In this document: one piece after another, positions 1 through 5,609 of the stretch
How positions within the stretch are numbered: position 1 is the stretch's first letter
Layout: each line of letters begins with the position of its first letter
DNA from: an uncultured Paracoccus sp.
GTDB taxonomy: Bacteria; Pseudomonadota; Alphaproteobacteria; Rhodobacterales; Rhodobacteraceae
Assembly (NCBI RefSeq): GCF_946221145.1
Contig: NZ_CAMIOH010000193.1
Span: forward strand, 1-6,070
Direction: 5' to 3'
Length of the DNA stretch: 6,070 nt
Notes under the pieces: model-generated
What the model saw: the letters and a program-made list of their open reading frames with translations, nothing else
Told to the model about the DNA's origin: nothing
Databases searched by the model: none
Program-made: the position numbers and the translations under genes

Positions 1-300
1 GCCCGCGCCATCCTGCGCGACGCCCCCGTGCTGCTGCTGGACGAGGCGACAAGCGCCCTGGACGCCGAATCGGAATCCCTGGTCCAGGCCGCCGTGCAGC
101 GGCTGTCCGAAGGCCGCACCACGGTCGTGGTCGCGCACCGGCTGGCCACAGTAAAAAAGGCCGACCGCATCGTGGTCTTCGATGGCGGCCGGATCGTGGC
201 CCAGGGCACCCATGACGCCCTGGTGGCCGAAGGCGGGCTTTATGCCCGGCTGGCGCGGATGCAGTTCATGGACATGCCCACCCTGCCCGAACCCGCCTGA
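1..300 (+). CDS. ABC exporter, ATP-binding/permease protein (C-terminal part only)
   Basis: This is the 3' end of an ABC transporter gene, with 99 codons in frame from base 1 to a TGA stop at 298-300. It would form the distal half of a nucleotide-binding domain that hydrolyses ATP to drive transport across the inner membrane. Visible motifs are the tail of the signature region (ARAI at the very start), Walker B plus D-loop (LLLDEATSALD, bases 31-63) and the switch histidine in VVVAHRL (codon 136-138), followed by the usual exporter ending (ADRIVVFDGGRIVAQGTHDAL). The ALD D-loop and this tail are typical of exporter-type (MsbA/multidrug-like) half transporters with a fused membrane domain, which would lie upstream outside the window. 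Substrate cannot be told. A run of six A at 153-158 is unusual for this GC-rich gene. Family is certain; subtype is inferred. Confidence 0.95.
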   Translation, partial: ARAILRDAPVLLLDEATSALDAESESLVQAAVQRLSEGRTTVVVAHRLATVKKADRIVVFDGGRIVAQGTHDALVAEGGLYARLARMQFMDMPTLPEPA

Positions 301-849
301 TCAGCGGCCCCGGGGCGCGGCATAGACCGCCGCCCAGAACCGCGTCTTGCCATCCGGCCCGATCGCCTGGCCGATGCCGTAATCGCGGACCTGCGGGATC
401 AGGATATTGTCCAGATGGCCCCTGGACGCGTTCCACTCGGACAGGACGCGTTCCTGCGAAAACGGCCCGGCGGCGATGTTTTCCGCCGTCACCGACGGCG
501 CATATCCCGCCGCCTTGACGCGCGGCCCGGGCCCGGTGGTCTTGGTGCCCAGATGGGTCATGCGGCCGCGCTGTGCCATGTCGCAGGCATGTGCGGCCGC
601 GACCTGCGCCAGCACCGGGCTGGACTGCACGGGCGGCAGACCCGCGTTTCGGCGGACAGCACTGGTCACTGCCGCGCCATGCTGGTTCTGGCTGGCCGTG
701 GTCACCAGACAGGTCGCCTGTCCCGCCTGCATCAGCTGCATGGCATGGGGATCGTGGCCGTCGATGGGCTTACCGGACCCGGTCTGCGCGCAGGCTGCCA
801 GGGTGGCGGCACACAAGGCGGCCGCAGGCAGCAAGAAACGTCGTGTCAT
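301..849 (-). CDS. CAP/SCP-domain lipoprotein (YkwD-like)
   Basis: A 182-residue secreted protein. Residues 1-20 form a lipoprotein signal peptide: MTRR, a hydrophobic stretch and lipobox LAAC with C20 as the lipidation site. Residues about 62-178 match the CAP (CRISP/antigen 5/PR-1) fold, with conserved pieces MTHLG (H99), AENIAAG (E123), SEWNAS (E138) and SRGHLDNIL (H145). H99, E123, E138 and H145 are the positions expected to line the CAP cavity. C47 and C89 could form a disulfide. Bacterial CAP proteins are envelope proteins of mostly unknown biochemical role. The start at 849 is supported by a Shine-Dalgarno AAAGGTG (complement of 855-861) and by the signal peptide starting exactly there. 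It converges on the ABC gene with no base between stop codons and is divergent from the kbp homologue. Family assignment is firm; function is open. Confidence 0.92.
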   Translation of the reverse strand: MTRRFLLPAAALCAATLAACAQTGSGKPIDGHDPHAMQLMQAGQATCLVTTASQNQHGAAVTSAVRRNAGLPPVQSSPVLAQVAAAHACDMAQRGRMTHLGTKTTGPGPRVKAAGYAPSVTAENIAAGPFSQERVLSEWNASRGHLDNILIPQVRDYGIGQAIGPDGKTRFWAAVYAAPRGR

Positions 850-866
850 GATTTCACCTTTCGAAG

Positions 867-895
867 CGATGTGCAGCCTACGGGCGAATAGTCAA
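867..895 (-). promoter_or_regulatory. possible promoter of the CAP lipoprotein gene
   Basis: On the minus strand TTGACT (complement of 890-895) is a good -35 match, but the -10 region 17 bases on (ACATCG, complement of 867-872) is poor. An alternative -10, TATTCG (complement of 885-890), would place the -35 inside the 906-921 inverted repeat. Either would start transcription within about 40 bases of the gene. Weak call from pattern alone. Confidence 0.22.
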
Positions 896-905
896 TGAAA
901 TAACA

Positions 906-921
906 ATGCACGATTGTGCAT
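906..921. promoter_or_regulatory. inverted repeat, candidate operator 1
   Basis: A perfect dyad of 6-base arms ATGCAC (906-911) and GTGCAT (916-921) around a 4-base centre. It lies in the divergent gap between the CAP lipoprotein and kbp genes, upstream of both. The size and half-site spacing suit a dimeric regulator, but I do not recognise the motif. Confidence 0.4.
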
Positions 922-922
922 G

Positions 923-947
923 TGGTTATGCGGTCACCGAATAACCA
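923..947. promoter_or_regulatory. 25-base near-perfect palindrome, candidate operator 2
   Basis: Arms TGGTTAT (923-929) and ATAACCA (941-947) enclose a second perfect arm pair CGGT (931-934) and ACCG (936-939) about a central C at 935. The only mismatch is 930 against 940, so 11 of 12 pairs match. It begins two bases after the 906-921 dyad ends and lies just upstream of the proposed kbp -35 element. Its odd-length symmetry and promoter position suggest a repressor operator. There is no T tract directly after it, so a terminator is less likely. The regulator is unknown. Confidence 0.5.
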
Positions 948-957
948 GATGAAACCC

Positions 958-986
958 TTGCTTACTGTCTGCGTTTTTAATCAAAT
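958..986 (+). promoter_or_regulatory. possible promoter of the kbp homologue
   Basis: TTGCTT (958-963) and TCAAAT (981-986) are separated by 17 bases and sit in the AT-rich part of the gap. The predicted start point near 993 would leave a leader of about 20 bases before the ATG at 1016. The -35 keeps the TTG core and the -10 matches 4 of 6 consensus positions. The 923-947 palindrome lies immediately upstream. Confidence 0.35.
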
Positions 987-1002
987 GGTTCTGAAACATG
1001 CG

Positions 1003-1008
1003 AAAGGA
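1003..1008 (+). promoter_or_regulatory. ribosome binding site deciding the kbp start
   Basis: AAAGGA lies 7 bases before the ATG at 1016. An in-frame ATG at 998 lies upstream of this site and has no comparable signal, and an ATG at 1008 is out of frame. This favours 1016, which also gives the family-typical N-terminus MAIWDFVKDAG. Confidence 0.7.
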
Positions 1009-1015
1009 TGCAAGC

Positions 1016-1525
1016 ATGGCCATCTGGGATTTCGTGAAAGACGCCGGCAAATCGGTCTTCGGCAAGGCCGAAGCCGCCGAGCCCAAGCCCACTCCGCAGC
1101 CCGAGGCGGCGGCAAAGCCTGCCCAGGATCCGGACACCACCCGCAAGGTCGCCGCGCTCAAGGCCGAGCTGCGGGCGTTGAACCTGGACAAGGACGACGT
1201 GCACCTGACCCTGCGCGGCGATACGGTCAAGATCGACAGCAAGGGCGCCGACCGCGAAACGCTGGAGAAACTGGTGCTGGCCGTCGGCAACATCGAAGGC
1301 ATTGCCAAGGTCGAGGCTGACCTGCCCGAGGCAGGCGCCGGCGCCGAGGCCGGACAGGCGCCCGTCTTTCACACCGTGAAGAAGGGCGAGACCCTGTCGG
1401 CCATCGCCAAGGCCTATCTGGGCAATGCCAACAAATACAACGCCATCTTCGAGGCGAACCGGCCCATGCTATCGGATCCCGACAAGATCTATCCGGGCCA
1501 GACCCTGCGGATCCCGCAGGGCTGA
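1016..1525 (+). CDS. kbp: BON and LysM domain protein, Kbp (YgaU) homologue
   Basis: A 169-residue protein closely resembling E. coli Kbp (YgaU), a small soluble potassium-binding protein with a BON domain followed by LysM. The N-terminus (MAIWDFVKDAGKSVFG) is family-typical and lacks a signal peptide. The BON domain covers about residues 42-103, including TVKIDSKG and LAVGNIEGIAKVE. The LysM domain covers about 118-167 (HTVKKGETLSAIAKAYLGNA, then YNAIFEANRPML and DKIYPGQTLRIP). E. coli Kbp is about 149 residues; the extra length here is an Ala/Pro/Glu-rich linker at about 19-41 and a Gly/Ala-rich linker at about 103-116. The start at 1016 was chosen over 998 because AAAGGA precedes it at proper spacing. 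The gene stands alone: a control region lies before it and a GC hairpin follows. Potassium binding is inferred from homology; residues for it cannot be judged here. Confidence 0.9.
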   Translation: MAIWDFVKDAGKSVFGKAEAAEPKPTPQPEAAAKPAQDPDTTRKVAALKAELRALNLDKDDVHLTLRGDTVKIDSKGADRETLEKLVLAVGNIEGIAKVEADLPEAGAGAEAGQAPVFHTVKKGETLSAIAKAYLGNANKYNAIFEANRPMLSDPDKIYPGQTLRIPQG

Positions 1526-1532
1526 GGCCGAT

Positions 1533-1565
1533 GACGCGGCGTCGGATCTGACCTGACGCCGCGTC
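1533..1565 (+). terminator. strong GC hairpin after kbp, probable terminator
   Basis: Perfect 11-base arms GACGCGGCGTC (1533-1543) and GACGCCGCGTC (1555-1565) begin 7 bases after the kbp stop, and can be lengthened inward by a G-U and a G-C pair. No T tract follows, so it may be a non-canonical terminator or an mRNA 3'-end stabiliser. Each arm is also a palindrome about its middle base, so the element has nested symmetry. Confidence 0.6.
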
Positions 1566-1606
1566 CTGTCACGCGGGCCGTCCAAGCCTCTTGCCCCCTT
1601 TCCCGC

Positions 1607-1619
1607 CCATGGACCATGG
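1607..1619. repeat. dyad of two CCATGG palindromes in the acyl-CoA synthetase leader
   Basis: CCATGG at 1607-1612 and again at 1614-1619 are separated by one A, giving a perfect 13-base dyad. It is loosely flanked by TCCCGC (1601-1606) and GCGGGA (1629-1634), so a larger imperfect hairpin is possible. It lies about 50 bases before the ATG at 1671. Operator, leader hairpin or chance are all possible. Confidence 0.3.
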
Positions 1620-1670
1620 TATGGACAAGCGGGATCAGGAGGGTGGTCCCGGCACAAGGGGGGAGGATGG

Positions 1671-3554
1671 ATGACCCGTTTCATCAGCTATGACGACCGC
1701 AACGCGCTTGAATCCGAAATGCCGTATCAGGCACGGGATCTTCCCGTCACGATGCATGGCTTTCTGACCCGGACCGCCGAACGCATTCCCGACCGGCCCG
1801 CGATCAGTTTTCAACTGCTGTCCGGTCCCGCCGATCCCGCCACGACGCTGACCTGGCGCGAGTTGCTGGAACGGGTGACGGAAACCGCCAACCTGCTGCG
1901 CAAGCTGGGCGTCGGGCCGAACGACACGGTGGCCTATCTGCTGCCGAACAGCATCGAAACGCCGGTGGTGCTGCTGGCGGGCGCCGTGGCGGGGATCGTC
2001 AATCCGATCAACCCGTTGCTGGACGCCCCGCAGATCGCGGGCATCCTGCGCGAAACCCGCGCCAAGGTGCTGGTGACGCTGCGCGCCTTCCCCAAGACCG
2101 ACGTGGCCCAAAAGGCGGCCGAGGCGGTGGCCCTGGCCCCGAACGTCACCCATGTGATCGAGGTGGACCTGAACCGCCACCTGCGCGGCCTCAAGCGTTA
2201 CATCGTGCCGCTGATCCGCCCGCGCATCAAGGTCCGCCACAAGGCCAAGGTTCTGGGCTTCGAGGCGGCGACCAGTGCCCAGAACCACACCCGCCTGGAC
2301 TTCGAGGATGTGCAGCAGGACCGCGTGGCGGCCTATTTCCACACCGGCGGCACGACCGGCACGCCCAAGGTGGCGCAGCACAAATATTCCGGGATGATCT
2401 ATAACGGCTGGCTGGGCGGATCGCTGCTGTTCGACGAAAACGACGTGCTGATGTGTCCGCTGCCGATGTTCCACGTCTTTGCCGCCTATCCGGTGCTGAT
2501 GTCCTGCATCGCATCCGGCGCGCATGTCGTCATGCCCACCCCGGCGGGTTACCGGGGCGATGGGGTCTTCGACAATTTCTGGAAGCTGATCGAACGCTGG
2601 CAGGCGACCTTCCTGATCACCGTGCCGACCGCGATTTCCGCGCTGATGCAGCGCCCGGTCAATGCCGATGTCAGTTCGCTGAAAACCGCGATCTCGGGGT
2701 CCGCCCCGCTGCCGATCGAGCTTTACAACCGCTTCAAATCCGCCACCGGGGTGGAAATCGCCGAGGGCTATGGCCTGACCGAGGCTACCTGCCTGGTCAG
2801 CTGCAACCCCGTGGACGGTGTGAAGAAGGTGGGGTCGGTGGGGATCCCCCTGCCCTATACCCATATCCGCATCCTGAACCATGACGACAGCGGCCGCGTC
2901 CATGAATGCCCGACCGATGTGGTGGGCGAAATCTGCGTGGCCAATCCCGGGGTCTTTCCGGGATCGACCTATACCGAAGCGGACAAGAACCACGACCTGT
3001 TCGCCGAGGATTTGTATCTGCGCACCGGCGACCTGGGGCGGCTGGATGCCGACGGCTATCTGTGGATCACCGGACGGGCCAAGGATCTGATCATCCGGGG
3101 CGGCCACAATATCGACCCGGCCGAGATCGAGGACGCGATGCTGTCCCATCCTGCCGTGGCCTTTGCCGGCGCGATCGGCCAGCCGGACAGCTTTGCGGGC
3201 GAGTTGCCCTGCGTCTATGTCGAACTGGTCGCCGGGGCGTCCGTGACCGAGGCCGAGCTTCTGGACCATGCCAAGGCCCATATCAACGAACGCGCCGCCA
3301 TTCCCAAGCATGTCGAGATCCTGCCCGAACTGCCCAAGACCGCCGTCGGCAAGATCTTCAAGCCCGAGTTGCGCCGCCTAGCCATCAAGCGCGTCTATGA
3401 CACCGCCCTGGAGGGGACCGGCGCCCGCGTCGCCGAGGTGGTCGAGGACAAGAAGCGCGGTCTGGTCGCCCGACTGGTCCGCGACGGCACAGTGGATGAA
3501 GCCGCGGTCCAGACGCGCCTGGGCGAATTCACACGGCCCTGGGACTGGGCCTGA
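1671..3554 (+). CDS. AMP-forming acyl-CoA synthetase (fatty acid-CoA ligase family)
   Basis: A complete 627-residue ANL-superfamily enzyme that activates a carboxylic acid with ATP to an acyl-adenylate and passes it to CoA. Motifs appear in order: phosphate-binding loop TGGTTGTPK (225-233), GYGLTEAT (366-373), YLRTGDLG with D454 (449-456), GRAKDLIIRGGHNI (468-481) and the C-terminal PKTAVGK with catalytic lysine K561. Nothing essential is missing. About 60 residues follow the catalytic lysine motif. The length and this tail fit a FadD-related group of roughly 630-residue synthetases often annotated only as acyl-CoA synthetase or AMP-binding protein. The start at 1671 has GGAGG at 1662-1666, four bases upstream. 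No signal peptide is seen, so it is probably cytoplasmic or membrane-associated. The chain length of the substrate cannot be read from sequence. A medium- or long-chain fatty acid is most likely, and an aryl or other carboxylate is not excluded. Confidence 0.93.
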   Translation: MTRFISYDDRNALESEMPYQARDLPVTMHGFLTRTAERIPDRPAISFQLLSGPADPATTLTWRELLERVTETANLLRKLGVGPNDTVAYLLPNSIETPVVLLAGAVAGIVNPINPLLDAPQIAGILRETRAKVLVTLRAFPKTDVAQKAAEAVALAPNVTHVIEVDLNRHLRGLKRYIVPLIRPRIKVRHKAKVLGFEAATSAQNHTRLDFEDVQQDRVAAYFHTGGTTGTPKVAQHKYSGMIYNGWLGGSLLFDENDVLMCPLPMFHVFAAYPVLMSCIASGAHVVMPTPAGYRGDGVFDNFWKLIERWQATFLITVPTAISALMQRPVNADVSSLKTAISGSAPLPIELYNRFKSATGVEIAEGYGLTEATCLVSCNPVDGVKKVGSVGIPLPYTHIRILNHDDSGRVHECPTDVVGEICVANPGVFPGSTYTEADKNHDLFAEDLYLRTGDLGRLDADGYLWITGRAKDLIIRGGHNIDPAEIEDAMLSHPAVAFAGAIGQPDSFAGELPCVYVELVAGASVTEAELLDHAKAHINERAAIPKHVEILPELPKTAVGKIFKPELRRLAIKRVYDTALEGTGARVAEVVEDKKRGLVARLVRDGTVDEAAVQTRLGEFTRPWDWA

Positions 3555-3578
3555 CACGCCGCAAGGTTCGCGCTTTAA

Positions 3579-3615
3579 TCGCCCTGGATGATTGTCTAAT
3601 ACATCTTCAGGGCGA
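3579..3615 (+). terminator. long hairpin between acyl-CoA synthetase and glycosyltransferase genes
   Basis: TCGCCCTG (3579-3586) pairs with CAGGGCGA (3608-3615), and inside it GATG (3587-3590) pairs with CATC (3602-3605). This gives a 12-pair stem with a two-T bulge and an 11-base loop. It starts 24 bases after the acyl-CoA synthetase stop. There is no T tract after it, so it may terminate that transcript weakly, protect its 3' end, or act as a 5' leader structure of the next operon. Confidence 0.5.
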
Positions 3616-3631
3616 GGACGGCACACGTCCT
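3615..3631 (+). repeat. small second hairpin in the glycosyltransferase leader
   Basis: AGGACG (3615-3620) pairs with CGTCCT (3626-3631) around the 5-base loop GCACA. It abuts and shares base 3615 with the preceding larger hairpin, so the two may compete. It ends 5 bases before the ribosome binding site of the 3649 gene. Confidence 0.35.
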
Positions 3632-3636
3632 TCAAG

Positions 3637-3642
3637 CAAGGA
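3637..3642 (+). promoter_or_regulatory. ribosome binding site deciding the GT61 gene start
   Basis: CAAGGA lies 6 bases before the ATG at 3649. An in-frame TTG at 3592 would add 19 residues (MSNTSSGRGRHTSFKQGHA) but lies in the loop of the 3579-3615 hairpin with no ribosome binding site, so 3649 is preferred. Confidence 0.65.
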
Positions 3643-3648
3643 CATGCG

Positions 3649-4731
3649 ATGAGCGAACCGCTTCCCGGCTCTGGCTGGTCCCGAGAGATCGTGACCGTGA
3701 AGAACGCTTGGGTGTTTCCGCCCACCGCGCTTGTCCAGCGTCCGTTCTGCGGGGTGACGACGGCGGAAGGGCAGGACGTTCTGCACGCATCGACCTGGCG
3801 AAACGGCATCCGGATGACCCGGCCGGTGGAAGACGCCGCCATGCCGCCGCAGTTCCTGCCTGGCCGACATCTGTGGGGCGGGCTGTATTACGGCCATTTC
3901 GGCCATTTCATGACCGAGAGCATGTCGCGTTGCTGGGGCTTTGGCCAATCCGGCATCGACAGCGTGCTGTTCGTCCCCAAGCACGACAGGCTTCTGAAAT
4001 TCCAGGCCTATCAGACGGTTTTCTGGTCGCTTCTGGGGATCGAGGCCACCGAACGCGTCGTCCAGACGCCGATTCGGGTCGAGGAGCTGGTGATCCCCGG
4101 CCAAGGCTTTGGCCTGGGGCGGATCGCCGCAGGAACGCCGGAATTCCGCGCCACCATGGCGCGCATGGCCCAGGCCCTGCCCCAGGATTCGCCGCGCCGG
4201 ATCTATGTCTCGCGCACCCGCTTCAACGGGCGCGGCGGCGTGCTGTGCGAAAAGGTGCTGGAGCGCAACATGGCCGAACAGGGCTATACGATCATGCATC
4301 CCGAACGGATGACGCTGGACGATCAGCTGCGTTTCTACAAATCCGCCACTCATATCGTCGGCGTGGACAGTTCGGCCTTCCATATCGCGGGCATGGTGGC
4401 CGATCCCTCCAAGCGGATCGCCTTTATCCTGCGCCGCGACAACAATGCCCACCGGTCCATCGCCGCCCAGATCAACGGCATGACCGGCCAGGATCCGATC
4501 ATCATCAACACGCTTGCCGCGAACTGGATCGAGGAAGGCAGTCCGTCATCCAACCACCTGAGCTGGGGAGAGCTGGATCATGCCATCCTGGCGCAGGGCT
4601 TGCAGGATCACGGCTTCATCGACGACAAGACACGGTGGCAGGCGCCGACCGACCAGGACATGGCCGACAGCCTGGCTCTCAGCCGGTCGAAACATGCAGT
4701 CGGCCTTGTCCGCAGGCCGGTTGCAGGCTGA
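3649..4731 (+). CDS. glycosyltransferase, GT61 (DUF563) family
   Basis: A 360-residue protein that I assign to the GT61 family, whose members transfer sugars such as xylose or GlcNAc; bacterial members are usually linked to capsule, LPS or exopolysaccharide. Supporting segments are YYGHFGHFMTESMSR (80-94), equivalent to the conserved HFGHFL-E-L-R stretch; RRIYVSRTRF (183-192), the K/R-IYVSR motif; GYTIMHPERMTLDDQLRFYKSA (212-233); and HIVGVDSSAFHIAGM (235-249), where the family usually has VG-HGSALHN. D240 here replaces the usual histidine of that last motif, a possible variation in activity or substrate. No signal peptide or membrane segment is visible, so it is probably cytoplasmic. It is followed after 24 bases by another glycosyltransferase, likely in one operon. 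The start at 3649 rests on CAAGGA at 3637-3642. Donor and acceptor are unknown. Confidence 0.83.
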   Translation: MSEPLPGSGWSREIVTVKNAWVFPPTALVQRPFCGVTTAEGQDVLHASTWRNGIRMTRPVEDAAMPPQFLPGRHLWGGLYYGHFGHFMTESMSRCWGFGQSGIDSVLFVPKHDRLLKFQAYQTVFWSLLGIEATERVVQTPIRVEELVIPGQGFGLGRIAAGTPEFRATMARMAQALPQDSPRRIYVSRTRFNGRGGVLCEKVLERNMAEQGYTIMHPERMTLDDQLRFYKSATHIVGVDSSAFHIAGMVADPSKRIAFILRRDNNAHRSIAAQINGMTGQDPIIINTLAANWIEEGSPSSNHLSWGELDHAILAQGLQDHGFIDDKTRWQAPTDQDMADSLALSRSKHAVGLVRRPVAG

Positions 4732-4755
4732 CGGCCGGGCCAAAGGGGGCGCAGA

Positions 4756-5604
4756 ATGAACGACCGCGATGTCAAGATCCTGGGTGTCTGCCGGTTTTCG
4801 ATGCTGGGCCGGGGGGATTGGAAAGCCTACCGCAACCAGCCTGACGACGCGTTGGAGGCGATCTATCAGGACCAGTCCCGCGACCTGTTCGCACCCGACC
4901 GGCTGGACTCCCGGCTGGCGACCTTCGAACACCTGACCCTGCGGTCGCTGGCCAATCAGAGCGACGCGGAGTTCCGCTTTCTGGTCGTGTCCTCGGACCG
5001 GATGCCCGACGCCTATCGCGCCCGGCTGGAGGATATCTGCCGCAGCGTGGAGCAGGTGATCCTGCGCTTTCTGCCGCCGACCCATATTTCCGACGCGATC
5101 CATCTGGTTGCCAAGGAAACCGGCCTGGACCTGCCCGATACGGTGCAGTTCCGTCTGGACGACGACGATTGCGTCGCGCGCGACTATATCCGCCGCCTGC
5201 GCCGCCATGCCGCCAGCCTGTGGCGCAACGCGCATTTCGCGGTCAGCTTCCCCTCGATCTTCTATTGCGTCACCGACGGCCCGACCGAGGGGATCTATAA
5301 CTGGTTCAGCCCCTTCTTCAGCGCGGGCGCGGCGATCCGTCATTCGTCGCGCACGGTCTTCGACTACGGCCATTACGCCATTCCGACCCGTCTGGTCGCC
5401 GTCACCGACCCGCATTTCCCCAACATCGTCACCCATCGCGGCGACAACGACACGCCCCGCCATGCCCCGGAAATCCTGCGCAAGCGCGGCATGTCCAAGG
5501 CCAGCCGGTCCGATGTGGAACGGGCCGTCGAACGGCATTTCGGCTATCTGACGGATGCGGGGATGGCCTTGTGCAGCTTCGACCGGATCCTGGGCCAAGG
5601 CTGA
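4756..5604 (+). CDS. putative rhamnosyltransferase-like glycosyltransferase (PF11316 type)
   Basis: A 282-residue protein resembling the putative rhamnosyltransferase family PF11316, judged from recalled family patterns: an early LGVCRFSMLGRGDW segment (9-22), then LFAPDRLDSRLATFEHLTLRSLANQSD (44-70), FRFLVVSSDRMPDAYRARLE (73-92), and the acidic motif FRLDDDDCV (132-140). The D135-D138 run fits the DxD motif of GT-A glycosyltransferases, which binds the metal and nucleotide sugar. No signal peptide or membrane segment is visible. A good Shine-Dalgarno AAAGGGGG (4742-4749) precedes the ATG by 6 bases. It lies 24 bases after the GT61 gene and 5 before the HNH gene, so co-transcription is likely. 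The rhamnose specificity in the family name is weakly founded; the sugar and acceptor here are not known. A surface polysaccharide role is inferred from the neighbour. Confidence 0.8.
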   Translation: MNDRDVKILGVCRFSMLGRGDWKAYRNQPDDALEAIYQDQSRDLFAPDRLDSRLATFEHLTLRSLANQSDAEFRFLVVSSDRMPDAYRARLEDICRSVEQVILRFLPPTHISDAIHLVAKETGLDLPDTVQFRLDDDDCVARDYIRRLRRHAASLWRNAHFAVSFPSIFYCVTDGPTEGIYNWFSPFFSAGAAIRHSSRTVFDYGHYAIPTRLVAVTDPHFPNIVTHRGDNDTPRHAPEILRKRGMSKASRSDVERAVERHFGYLTDAGMALCSFDRILGQG

Positions 5605-5609
5605 GCCGC

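Noticed and set aside
307..316. GCCCCGGGGC palindrome near the end of the CAP gene as a terminator
   Set aside because: It has no loop and lies within coding sequence; a 10-base GC palindrome is unremarkable here.
407..898. Plus-strand open frames opposite the CAP lipoprotein gene
   Set aside because: Several overlapping frames with biased composition; the minus strand encodes a clear signal peptide and CAP domain.
1635..3311. Open frame of 558 codons on the minus strand, opposite the acyl-CoA synthetase gene
   Set aside because: Its translation is rich in His, Arg, Gln, Gly and Asp with no recognisable domain, as expected for the antisense of a GC-rich gene. The plus-strand frame has every adenylation motif in order.
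3892..3909. Exact tandem repeat of GGCCATTTC inside the GT61 gene
   Set aside because: It encodes GHFGHF, close to the conserved HFGHF motif of the family, so the repeat follows from protein conservation plus codon bias.
3607..4452. Open frame of 281 codons on the minus strand, opposite the GT61 gene
   Set aside because: Shadow frame of GC-rich coding sequence with no family resemblance.
3708..4844. Open plus-strand frame of 378 codons overlapping the GT61 gene in another frame
   Set aside because: Arg/Pro/His/Gly-rich composition typical of a +1 shadow; it would overlap both real genes and has no motif.
4546..5598. Open frame of 350 codons on the minus strand, opposite the second glycosyltransferase gene
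   Set aside because: Same antisense composition, no domain or signal, and the plus strand carries a protein with a DDDD motif and a good ribosome site.
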